From: JBEKHI01 sp050012355
GTDB taxonomy: Bacteria; Actinomycetota; Actinomycetes; Streptosporangiales; Streptosporangiaceae
Direction: 5' to 3'
Assembly: GCA_050012355.1 (NCBI GenBank)
Contig: JBEKHI010000402.1
Coordinates: forward strand, 1-7,439
DNA length: 7,439 nucleotides
A model generated the notes under the pieces. The model saw only the letters and a program-made list of their open reading frames with translations. It did no database searches and had not been told where the DNA came from. Each line of letters opens with the position of its first letter. Within the stretch, counting starts at the first letter, position 1. Position numbers and translations under genes: made by a program. Shown piece by piece: positions 1-5,532 of the stretch.

Positions 1-569
1 CACTCGTGTCGTCGGCGGGCATCATCAAGGCGCTGCGGGAGGTCCTGGACCCCGGGACGATCCTGGTGCAGGACGCGCCCGGCCTCGGCACCTGGATCCA
101 CCGCTACCTGGACTTCATCCATCCGGACACGTTCTACGCGGCGGCGGGCGGATCGATGGGCTGGGGCCTCCCCGCCGCCATGGGCATCCAGCTGGCCCGC
201 CCGCAAGCCCGAGTAGTCACGGTGTCCGGTGACGGCTCGTTCTGGATGGTCGCCCAGGACCTGGAGACCGCCGTACGTGAACACCTGCCGGTGGTGAACA
301 TCGTCAACAACAACTTCGCCTTCGGCAACACCCGGGACCGGCAGCGAACCGCCCACGGCGGCCGCTACCACGGCGTGTTCTACGGCAACCCCGACTTCGC
401 CGCGTTCGCCCGGCTGCTAGGCGCCCACGGCGAACGAGTAGAACGCGACGAGGACTTGGTGCCCGCCATCCGCCGCGCTCTAGCCAGCGGCTTGCCGGCC
501 GTAATCGACTGCATCCAGGACACCCACGAGGGCCTGCCTCCGGACCTGGTGCCCCCTTCGTCCCGCTAG
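1..569 (+). CDS. TPP-dependent enzyme, C-terminal domain (acetolactate synthase-like), partial
   Basis: This is the C-terminal part of a thiamine-pyrophosphate enzyme. The reading frame is open through the left edge (codon CTC at 3-5 precedes the GTG at 6), so the GTG is probably internal and the start lies outside the window. About 188 residues are visible and end at TAG 567-569. Counting from the GTG, a GGSMGWGLPAAMG stretch lies at about 48-60. The cofactor motif follows: GDGSF at 75-79 and the NNN run at 101-103, which gives the usual GDG-x(~25)-NN spacing for binding Mg2+ and the TPP diphosphate. Full-length members (acetolactate synthase, benzoylformate decarboxylase, oxalyl-CoA decarboxylase, sulfopyruvate decarboxylase) run 530-600 residues and work as cytosolic oligomers. 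The visible third cannot separate these substrates, and the FAFGNTRDRQ segment after the NN differs from classical IlvB. No link to the iron genes downstream is apparent. The family call is firm; the substrate is unknown. Confidence 0.9.
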   Translation, partial: LVSSAGIIKALREVLDPGTILVQDAPGLGTWIHRYLDFIHPDTFYAAAGGSMGWGLPAAMGIQLARPQARVVTVSGDGSFWMVAQDLETAVREHLPVVNIVNNNFAFGNTRDRQRTAHGGRYHGVFYGNPDFAAFARLLGAHGERVERDEDLVPAIRRALASGLPAVIDCIQDTHEGLPPDLVPPSSR

Positions 570-582
570 CCCGCCCGCTGGC

Positions 583-607
583 CCTGCGGGTCCGGCAGCC
601 CCGCAGG
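583..607 (+). terminator. Stem-loop after the TPP gene
   Basis: CCTGCGGG (583-590) pairs perfectly with CCCGCAGG (600-607) across a 9-nt loop. The stem can extend outward by two G-C pairs past a bulged C. It begins 13 nt after the TAG of the TPP gene. There is no U tract, as is common for actinobacterial intrinsic terminators. A termination role is inferred from position and GC-rich pairing only. Confidence 0.5.
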
Positions 608-612
608 CCGGC

Positions 613-664
613 CCATGGATGTCCCATCGATAGCGCCATAGCGCCAGCGATGGGCCATCCATGG
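613..664. repeat. 17-bp-arm inverted repeat with a tandem-octamer loop
   Basis: The arm at 613-629 (CCATGGATGTCCCATCG) is the reverse complement of 648-664 (CGATGGGCCATCCATGG) except for one position. The 18-nt loop at 630-647 is two head-to-tail copies of ATAGCGCC (630-637 and 638-645) plus AG. It lies just beyond the stem-loop of the TPP gene. As RNA it would fold into a long hairpin. It could be a second or bidirectional terminator, a protein-binding palindrome or an end of a small mobile repeat. The pairing is directly visible; the function is unknown. Confidence 0.75.
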
Positions 665-730
665 CGTCGCGGAAGAGCCCCAGCCTGGGGGTATGTACCT
701 TATGTGGCTAATGGCTGCGGGGCAGGCGAT

Positions 731-767
731 CCAGAGGGCGGCGTACGCGTCGCCGGCGGCGAGCAGC
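731..767 (-). pseudogene. Relic resembling the C-terminal end of an ABC transporter NBD
   Basis: These 37 bases match 1309-1345, inside the 3' end of the intact ABC gene, at 31 of 37 positions without gaps and in the same orientation. On the minus strand they read LLAAGDAYAALW, against LLAAGGPYATLW in the intact protein; this is the usual last conserved stretch of an exporter-type ABC protein. Beyond the block the similarity fades, and the frame runs on without the expected early stop (to a stop at about 566). The simplest reading is the decayed 3' end of a second ABC gene or a partial duplication of the neighbouring one. Chance similarity in GC-rich sequence is less likely but not excluded. 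Confidence 0.45.
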
Positions 768-859
768 ATGCGGGTGACGGCTGGTGCTGCCACCTGGACT
801 ACGCTCGGGCCGTGCTGTACCACGTCGGTCACGTCCCGCGTCATCGGCGACACGCAAGG

Positions 860-994
860 GAAGTATTAAAGTAAATTAGCTTTTTACTTTAATACTGGCG
901 AACTGAACCTTGCTGTATTGCGTTGGACTTCAACATGCCCGACTGGCCTGGCGTCATATTGAAGTCATCCAGCTGTTAGGTTAAACATGGAAGC
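860..994. repeat. Diverged direct repeat, copy 1
   Basis: This copy aligns with 1081-1214 at a constant offset of 221 bp (220 after a single 1-nt gap near 895). By hand count about 86 of 134 aligned positions agree. The best conserved blocks are AGTATT at the left end, TTTACTTTAATA, TATTGC, TCAACA, and a right-hand block running from TGAAGT through ATCC, GCTG and AACATGG to AGC. The single indel and lack of codon-like change argue against a protein-coding origin. It contains the perfect palindrome 862-896. Confidence 0.65.
862..896. promoter_or_regulatory. Perfect 14-bp-arm AT-rich palindrome, possible operator
   Basis: AGTATTAAAGTAAA (862-875) and TTTACTTTAATACT (883-896) are exact reverse complements separated by 7 nt (TTAGCTT). 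It stands out as AT-rich in GC-rich DNA. It forms the left end of the first 134-bp direct repeat; in the second copy the right half-site (1104-1115) is kept 12 of 12 while the left arm (from 1083) has decayed. Spacing and symmetry suit a dimeric repressor such as the MarR or TetR type, but no regulator is matched to it. It could also be the inverted end of a small mobile repeat. Confidence 0.5.
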
Positions 995-1080
995 TGTGGA
1001 GCCAGTGGGTTGTGGGCTGATCACCGATCTGCGTCCCGGCGTGGTCGCGATGGTTGGCCGGTCGGCCGGGCTTCCCGGTA

Positions 1081-1214
1081 GCAGTATTGAATGGAAACAG
1101 TCATTTACTTTAATATGAACCAGTCATGGCTGCCTTATTGCAGGGATCCTCAACAAGCCGGCAATCCTCGTGGTCTTACTGAAGTGATCCGGCTGCCAGA
1201 TTCAACATGGGAGC
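1081..1214. repeat. Diverged direct repeat, copy 2
   Basis: Second copy of the element at 860-994, on the same strand. Its left palindrome arm is degenerate (AGTATTGA from 1083), but the TTTACTTTAATA half-site at 1104-1115 is intact and the right-hand block (about 1176-1214) is nearly as in copy 1. Similarity stops at 1081 and 1214; the 86 bases between the copies have no counterpart after copy 2. Its right end lies 41 bases before the terminator hairpin of the ABC operon. Confidence 0.65.
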
Positions 1215-1255
1215 CGGAATCTCGCGGGGCCGGGTCCCAACGGCGGCGTGGGGTC

Positions 1256-1275
1256 CAAACGTCTACGGACGTTTG
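1256..1275 (-). terminator. Hairpin downstream of the ABC operon
   Basis: CAAACGTC (1256-1263) and GACGTTTG (1268-1275) pair perfectly around a 4-nt loop. The hairpin starts 6 nt after the TAG of the second ABC gene when read on the minus strand, so it is a likely transcript end despite lacking a U run. On the plus strand the loop is C(UACG)G, a member of the very stable UNCG tetraloop class; on the minus strand it is CGTA. Confidence 0.55.
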
Positions 1276-1281
1276 CGGTGG

Positions 1282-2988
1282 CTACGGGTGCGGGCGGGAC
1301 CAGGCGGCCCAGAGGGTGGCGTAGGGGCCGCCGGCCGCGAGTAGCTGCTCGTGGGCACCGCGCTCGATTACCCGGCCGGAATCCATCACCAGGATGGTGT
1401 CCGCCTCGGCGGCTTGGGAGAGGCGGTGGGCGATTACTACCGCCGAGTGGTCGCGAGTGACGGCGGAGGCGGCGTGGTCGAGAGCGCGGGCCGCGTCGCT
1501 GCCGCCCTCGGCGGTGGCCTCATCGAGGATGACGAGATCAGGGTCGAGCAGCACCAGCCGGGCCAGCGCTAGCTGCTGGGCTTGGCTGGCGGTGAGGGCG
1601 GTGCCGCCGGCCCCGACTAGGGTGCCGGTGCCGTCGGGGAGCGCTGCTACCCAGCCGGAAGCTCCTGCCTCCGCCAGCGCGGAACCGATCTCGGCCGCGG
1701 TGGCGCGCGGAGAGGCGAGCAGCAGGTTGTCGGCGATGGTGCCCGCGAACAGGTGGGTCTCCTGAGTGACCAGGGCGGTGCTGCCCGACACCGCGATGGT
1801 GCCGGAGCGTGGCTGTCGCATGCCCGCCAGCAGCGAAGCGAGGGTGGACTTGCCGGATCCGGTGGCCCCGACGACGGCGACGTGCTGGCCGGGATCGAGC
1901 CGGAAGGTCACGTCCCGCAGCACGTCGGGTCCGTCGCCGTAGCCGAACCCGACCTCGCACGCGTCGATAGCGCCGGGACCGGGCAAGACCGCGGAAGGGC
2001 CAGGCAAGACCATGGTGGTGATGCCGACCAGCCGCGCGAGACCGGCGCCGGCCTGCTGGATGCTGTCGAACACGCCGAGCACGGTGTTGATCGGGTTAAA
2101 CAGGTTGGCGAAGAACAGCGCGGCGGTCGTGGCGGCGCCGATGTCGGCCAGGCGAGCCCGGACCAGCAGGAACGCCACCAGCAGGATCGCGCCGAGGCCG
2201 ATGAACTCGGCCAGGTTCAGCCGCCCGAAGAACCGGGTCGCGGCCCGGTTCGCCGCGAACTCGTACTCCATCGACGCGGCCGACGCCACCTCGATGCGGT
2301 CACGCTGTGAGTGGCCGAGCCGCAACGCCCGCAGCGTCGGCAGCGCGGTGAAGCCAGCCAGCAGGGCCGAGGCACGGCGTCCGTCCGCGACCCGGCCCGC
2401 CGCGTATATCGGCCTGGACGTGCGCAGGTACCAGCGCAGCGTGTGGGCCTGAATCGGGACGGCCAGCAAGCCGGCCAGCGCGAACCGCCAGTCCAGGGTG
2501 GCCAGCCCGGCCAGGGTGACGACGATCGTCAGTCCGGCGGCGATGAAGTCGCCGAGTGCGTCCTGGGCGGCGTCGGTGATCCGCTCGACGTCACCCGATA
2601 CCCGGGACACCAGGTCGCCGGTGCCGCCAGCCTCGACCGCGTCGATGGGCAGGCCGAGTGCGGTGACCACCGCCTCCTCGCGCAGCCTGGCCGCCGCGGG
2701 CAGCACGACTCCGGCCAGCAGCACCCTGCCCGTCCAGCCGGTGACCGCGGCGGCCAGCGTGGCGACCGCCAGGCCGATGACCGGCGCGGCCAGTGACGCC
2801 AGACCGCGATGCGAGGCGACGTCCTGGGCGATCCATCCGATCGCGACCGGCCCCGCCAGCCCGAGCGCGCTGTCGACTAGCATCACGGCGACCGCTGCGG
2901 CCAGCCGGGCCCGGCCGCCGCGCAGCAGCACTCGCAGGTAGCCGCGGACCTGGCGCCCGGTCGCGGTCGGCAGCAGCGGCGCGGTCAT
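1282..2988 (-). CDS. ABC transporter half (TMD-NBD), catalytically competent subunit
   Basis: A 568-residue fused permease-ATPase of the exporter (type IV) fold. The hydrophobic N-terminal half (about 28-325) should form six membrane helices; the NBD follows from about 340. Motifs present: Walker A GATGSGKS (374-381), Q-loop Gln409, Walker B DLVILDE with Asp489 and catalytic Glu490, and switch His521. The signature is degraded to LTASQ (465-469) instead of LSGGQ, and the D-loop region reads EGGSD rather than SALD. It therefore brings a working Walker A/B half-site and a poor signature half-site to the dimer. I chose ATG 2986-2988, which overlaps the stop of the upstream gene as ATGA and implies translational coupling. 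The frame could start 31 codons earlier, but that extension overlaps the partner gene and has no membrane character. With the partner, the iron box and the AraC gene, siderophore uptake (IrtAB/YbtPQ-like) or export is inferred; the substrate is not readable from sequence. Confidence 0.93.
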   Translation of the reverse strand: MTAPLLPTATGRQVRGYLRVLLRGGRARLAAAVAVMLVDSALGLAGPVAIGWIAQDVASHRGLASLAAPVIGLAVATLAAAVTGWTGRVLLAGVVLPAAARLREEAVVTALGLPIDAVEAGGTGDLVSRVSGDVERITDAAQDALGDFIAAGLTIVVTLAGLATLDWRFALAGLLAVPIQAHTLRWYLRTSRPIYAAGRVADGRRASALLAGFTALPTLRALRLGHSQRDRIEVASAASMEYEFAANRAATRFFGRLNLAEFIGLGAILLVAFLLVRARLADIGAATTAALFFANLFNPINTVLGVFDSIQQAGAGLARLVGITTMVLPGPSAVLPGPGAIDACEVGFGYGDGPDVLRDVTFRLDPGQHVAVVGATGSGKSTLASLLAGMRQPRSGTIAVSGSTALVTQETHLFAGTIADNLLLASPRATAAEIGSALAEAGASGWVAALPDGTGTLVGAGGTALTASQAQQLALARLVLLDPDLVILDEATAEGGSDAARALDHAASAVTRDHSAVVIAHRLSQAAEADTILVMDSGRVIERGAHEQLLAAGGPYATLWAAWSRPHP

Positions 2989-4613
2989 CGGGCCACCGCG
3001 CTGGAGTAGACGCCTAGGTACACGACCTGGTCGCAGCGGGCCAGCCAGGCCGGGCTGGTGGTGATCACTAGTGTGGTCCACCCGGTGCGGAGGTTGCGGA
3101 CCCGGTCCGCGATCTGGTCCTCGGTGGCGGCGTCCACCGCGGTGGTGGGGTCGTGCAGCACCAGCACCGGCGGGCAGGCGGCCAGCGCGCGGGCGAGGGC
3201 GATCCGCTGCCGCTGGCCGCCGGACAGCCGCTCGCCGCGGTCACCCACCAGTGCGCTAACCCCGCCCGCCACCACGTCGATGACCTGATCGGCGAACGCG
3301 GCATGCGCGGCCGCGTCGATCGCGTCGCGATCCGCGGTCAGCAGGGCCAGGTTCTCCTCGATGGTCCCCGGCATCAGCACCGCATCGTGTGGTGATACCA
3401 GTACAAGACCGCGCGCCACCTCTAGCGGCAAAACGGAGACATCGACAGCGTCGAGCAGGATCCGCCCGCTATCGGTGTCCCGTTCGCGAGCCAGCAACGC
3501 CACCAGCGCCATGGCCAGCGCCGGGTCGCCGCAGGCCAGCCCGGTCAGCGACCCGGACTCGATCGTCGCGTCCACCCGGGCCCGGCTGTCCAGCGCGACG
3601 TTCTCGAGTACTAGCCGGCCGCTGGCTGTGAGGTCCGCATGGACCGCGGACGAACGGACCGCGGGACCGGCCGCGAGCACCTCGGCGACGCGACCGGCCG
3701 ACGCTAGCGCCCGGGCGTAAGCGGCGTTCGCGCTGGAGACGACCTGCATGGGACCGATGATGAACTGCGCCAGCCCGAGCGCGGAGACAAGCTCCCCGAT
3801 CCCAAGGTGGCCGGAGAGGGCGAGCCAGCCGCCGACCGCGGCGATCAGCGTGAGATAGATACCGGCGAGCGCGGTGCCGGCCACCGAGAGCGCGGCCTCA
3901 GCGGAGACCGAGCTCAGCGACGCACGGGCCGCGTCCTGGCTGGCGCGCGCGTAGCTGGCGGCCGCCGCCGGCTCGGCCCCGATGCCCTTGAGTACCCGCA
4001 GCCCGCGGATCAGGTCCTCGGCCAGCGCCGTCGCCCGCCCCTGCGAGACCTGCTCGGCCGCGCTGCGGCGCCGCAGCAGCCGGGCTACTCGGTCCTGCGC
4101 GGCCAGCAGGATCGCGGTGCCGACCACGACGATCCCGCCCAGCAGCAGCGAGTACCGCAACAGCAGGACGGTCGAGAACACCAGGACCGTTACGGCGGCC
4201 ACGCAGCGAGCGACGATCCCCGCGAACGCTCCGATGCGATCGGCGTCGCTTGCAGCCCGGCTTAGCAGGTCGCCTGGTGCGAGGGTGATGCCCCCGGCCG
4301 GGTCGACCGCCCGTGAGGTTAGCCACATCCGCACCTGGTGGGCGGTGCCCTGCTTAGCGCGCATGCTGACGCGGGAACCGAACCGCCAGGACAGCGACAG
4401 GAAGGCGAAGTCCGCCGCCAGGATCGCGAGCCACCGCCCGATAGAGCCCCAGCTCCCATGGCTGACCGCCTTGCCGATGGTCGCCCCGATGATCACCGGC
4501 ACCATCGACTCGCCCAGCTGGTGAGTGCTGTACAGCACCGAGGCCGTCACCAGGTCGTTCTTCCTCGTCCGCAGCGCACGCCACAGCAGGCCACGAGGTT
4601 CGGGGGTAATCAC
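2985..4613 (-). CDS. ABC transporter half (TMD-NBD), degenerate-ATPase subunit
   Basis: A 542-residue TMD-NBD protein, first gene of a two-gene operon. Hydrophobic segments lie at about 22-46, 58-76, 130-172 and 240-292, as expected for the six-helix exporter fold. The NBD keeps a perfect LSGGQRQRIALARAL segment (463-477, preceded by a GDRGER x-loop) and D-loop Asp494. It has lost the other catalytic elements: the Walker A region (about 361-369) reads CGDPALAMA with Ala367 in place of lysine, the Q-loop Gln is His409, Walker B Asp488 is followed by Pro489 instead of Glu, and the switch His is Thr519. It should not hydrolyse ATP in its own Walker site but can complete the partner's site through LSGGQ. 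The start is GTG 4611-4613; an in-frame TAA lies three codons upstream and no Shine-Dalgarno is seen, so a leaderless mRNA is likely. A GTG at codon 22 with AGGAAG upstream is a weaker alternative. Iron regulation is inferred from the adjacent box. Confidence 0.92.
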   Translation of the reverse strand: MITPEPRGLLWRALRTRKNDLVTASVLYSTHQLGESMVPVIIGATIGKAVSHGSWGSIGRWLAILAADFAFLSLSWRFGSRVSMRAKQGTAHQVRMWLTSRAVDPAGGITLAPGDLLSRAASDADRIGAFAGIVARCVAAVTVLVFSTVLLLRYSLLLGGIVVVGTAILLAAQDRVARLLRRRSAAEQVSQGRATALAEDLIRGLRVLKGIGAEPAAAASYARASQDAARASLSSVSAEAALSVAGTALAGIYLTLIAAVGGWLALSGHLGIGELVSALGLAQFIIGPMQVVSSANAAYARALASAGRVAEVLAAGPAVRSSAVHADLTASGRLVLENVALDSRARVDATIESGSLTGLACGDPALAMALVALLARERDTDSGRILLDAVDVSVLPLEVARGLVLVSPHDAVLMPGTIEENLALLTADRDAIDAAAHAAFADQVIDVVAGGVSALVGDRGERLSGGQRQRIALARALAACPPVLVLHDPTTAVDAATEDQIADRVRNLRTGWTTLVITTSPAWLARCDQVVYLGVYSSAVAR

Positions 4614-4617
4614 ATGT

Positions 4618-4636
4618 TCAAGTTAGGCTTACCTAA
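4618..4636. promoter_or_regulatory. DtxR/IdeR-type iron box in the divergent promoter region
   Basis: The 19 bases match the IdeR/DtxR consensus TWAGGTWAGSCTWACCTWA at 17 positions; only positions 2 and 4 of the left arm differ. The core TTAGGCTTACCTAA is at 4623-4636. It lies between the divergent ABC operon and AraC gene, 4 nt from the GTG of the former. A metal-loaded DtxR/IdeR repressor would be expected to shut off both when iron is plentiful. Confidence 0.85.
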
Positions 4637-4648
4637 GTTGGCGAGTAA
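4620..4648 (-). promoter_or_regulatory. Candidate leaderless promoter for the ABC operon
   Basis: On the minus strand TTACTC (4648-4643) and TAACTT (4625-4620) are separated by 17 bp. TAACTT fits the actinobacterial TAnnnT -10 form. Six bases (GAACAT) then separate it from the GTG at 4613, so transcription would begin at the start codon. This agrees with the missing ribosome binding site. The -10 lies inside the iron box. Assigned by eye; the -35 is weak. Confidence 0.45.
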
Positions 4649-4651
4649 ATG
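4623..4651 (+). promoter_or_regulatory. Candidate promoter for the AraC-family gene
   Basis: TTAGGC (4623-4628) and TAAATG (4646-4651) are 17 bp apart, which suits a housekeeping sigma factor with moderate matches. The -35 falls within the iron box. The implied start near 4658 leaves a leader of about 40 nt carrying the AAGGAGGAG ribosome binding site. Confidence 0.4.
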
Positions 4652-4697
4652 CCGTGGTGCGCCAGCGTGTGTCGCATACCGGCCAAGGAGGAGCGGG

Positions 4698-5441
4698 ATG
4701 ACGGCGGACAGCGCCATCGAGCTGAAGCAGTTCGAGATGGTTCAGGGGCAGGCGTTCGACCTTCATGCCCACAACCCGCACCAGCTCGCCTGGGCCAGCA
4801 CCGGCGTGCTCATGGTCGACACGACCGATCACTTCTGGGTGCTGCCGCCGCACCTCGCGCTCTGGATACCCTCCGGCGTCCCGCACGCTCCGGCGGCGCT
4901 GCGTGAAACGGTGATGCGGGGCATCTACTTCGACCCTGACCGGTGCCCGCTGCGCTGGGACTGGCCGACGGTGCTGGTGATCTCGCCGCTGGCCCGCCAG
5001 CTCATCGAGTACCTCGCCGGTGAGCTATCCGACGACGCTCGCGTCCGGGCCGAGGCGGTGCTGCTCGACGTGCTGCGCCCGGTCAACGCGGACACGATCT
5101 CGGTGCCGATGCCCGCCGACGACCGTGCCCGGGACGTAGCCAGGATGCTCCTTGAGAATCCGGCCGACAGCCGGAGCCTTGAGCAATTCGCTCGCGATAT
5201 CGGGTCAAGCCCGCGGACCCTGCTGCGGCTGTTCCTGGCGGAGACCGGGCTGACCTTCAACGAGTGGCGGGTGCACGCCCGGCTGCAAGCGGCCATCGCG
5301 CACCTAGCCGAGGGCCGCCCGGTCGCGAGCGTGGCCGGACAGGTGGGCTACGCCACCGGCAGTGCCTTCGTCGCCGCGTTCCGCCGGGTCACCGGGCTCA
5401 CCCCGGCAACGTATCTCGGGCATCTGACGGATGACGGATAG
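4698..5441 (+). CDS. AraC-family transcriptional regulator, iron-box controlled
   Basis: A 247-residue regulator. The N-terminal part (about 10-80) is a cupin-type sensing domain: a histidine-rich segment HAHNPHQ (23-29), a β-rich stretch and the IPSGVPHAP turn (57-65). The C-terminal part holds the two AraC helix-turn-helices, at about 158-182 (SLEQFARDIGSSPRTLLRLF) and 208-240 (from VASVAGQVGY to LTPATY, the usual second-motif ending). I chose ATG 4698 because AAGGAGGAG (4685-4693) stands 4 nt before it; the frame is open further upstream but that part is antisense to the ABC gene. It is divergent from the ABC pair and shares the iron box, so it is probably made under iron limitation and likely activates the transporter, perhaps with the transported siderophore as ligand. 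Comparable iron-controlled AraC regulators are YbtA of Yersinia and RipA of Corynebacterium; orthology is not claimed. Confidence 0.93.
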   Translation: MTADSAIELKQFEMVQGQAFDLHAHNPHQLAWASTGVLMVDTTDHFWVLPPHLALWIPSGVPHAPAALRETVMRGIYFDPDRCPLRWDWPTVLVISPLARQLIEYLAGELSDDARVRAEAVLLDVLRPVNADTISVPMPADDRARDVARMLLENPADSRSLEQFARDIGSSPRTLLRLFLAETGLTFNEWRVHARLQAAIAHLAEGRPVASVAGQVGYATGSAFVAAFRRVTGLTPATYLGHLTDDG

Positions 5442-5494
5442 CCGACATCGGATGGCGGCACAGACTCTTGCCTGGTAGATAGCGTTCTGGCGAC

Positions 5495-5522
5495 GTTAGT
5501 TAGGTAGGCGTACCTAACTAAC
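5495..5522. promoter_or_regulatory. 28-bp palindrome of iron-box-like half-sites
   Basis: GTTAGTTAGGTA (5495-5506) and TACCTAACTAAC (5511-5522) are perfect 12-bp inverted arms around GGCG. The inner halves TTAGGTA/TACCTAA equal DtxR/IdeR half-sites, but they are 4 bp apart rather than the 5 of the classical 19-bp box; in the standard register only about 14 of 19 positions fit. It lies directly before the Shine-Dalgarno of the short ORF at 5533, where a bound repressor would block transcription. Metal-dependent control is inferred; another DtxR-like or unrelated dimeric regulator is possible. Confidence 0.75.
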
Positions 5523-5532
5523 AAGGAGCGCG

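Larger units (their letters stand above)
570..1281. other. 710-base gene-poor interval between TPP gene and ABC operon
   Basis: No ORF here has convincing homology or actinobacterial codon structure. The interval holds the stem-loop at 583-607, the long inverted repeat at 613-664, an ABC-transporter-like relic at 731-767, two diverged direct repeats (860-994 and 1081-1214) and a hairpin at 1256-1275 that closes the ABC operon. The 860-1214 part is visibly richer in A and T than the flanking genes, which suggests promoter, operator or foreign DNA. A 43-codon ORF at 987-1118 (+) starts at an ATG found in both repeat copies but has no good ribosome binding site. Confidence 0.6.

Noticed and set aside
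975..994. TTAGGTTA at 976-983, resembling half an iron box
   Set aside because: Only one half matches; over the full 19 bases about 10 positions agree, so it is not a credible DtxR/IdeR box.
987..1118. 43-codon ORF (+) starting at the ATG shared by both direct repeats and ending in the second repeat's TTTACTTTAATA block
   Set aside because: It has only TAGG as a ribosome binding site. The ORF from the equivalent ATG in copy 2 (1207) gives an unrelated peptide antisense to the ABC gene, so there is no sign of protein-level conservation.
1091..1324. 77-codon ORF on the plus strand across repeat copy 2
   Set aside because: It shows no family resemblance, runs through the repeat and the terminator hairpin into the antisense of the ABC gene, and lacks a ribosome binding site.
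1981..2010. Short duplication GGCAAGACC giving two LPGP-like motifs in the ABC2 linker
   Set aside because: It lies in the variable linker between membrane and ATPase domains, where small duplications are common, and the frame is intact.
2989..3081. 31-residue N-terminal extension of the second ABC protein
   Set aside because: It overlaps the 3' end of the partner gene, is proline/arginine-rich without membrane character, and the ATGA overlap at 2985-2988 gives the standard coupled start.
4338..4697. N-terminal extension of the AraC-family ORF by 120 codons
   Set aside because: That part is antisense to the first ABC gene and crosses the iron box; AAGGAGGAG before ATG 4698 fixes the start.
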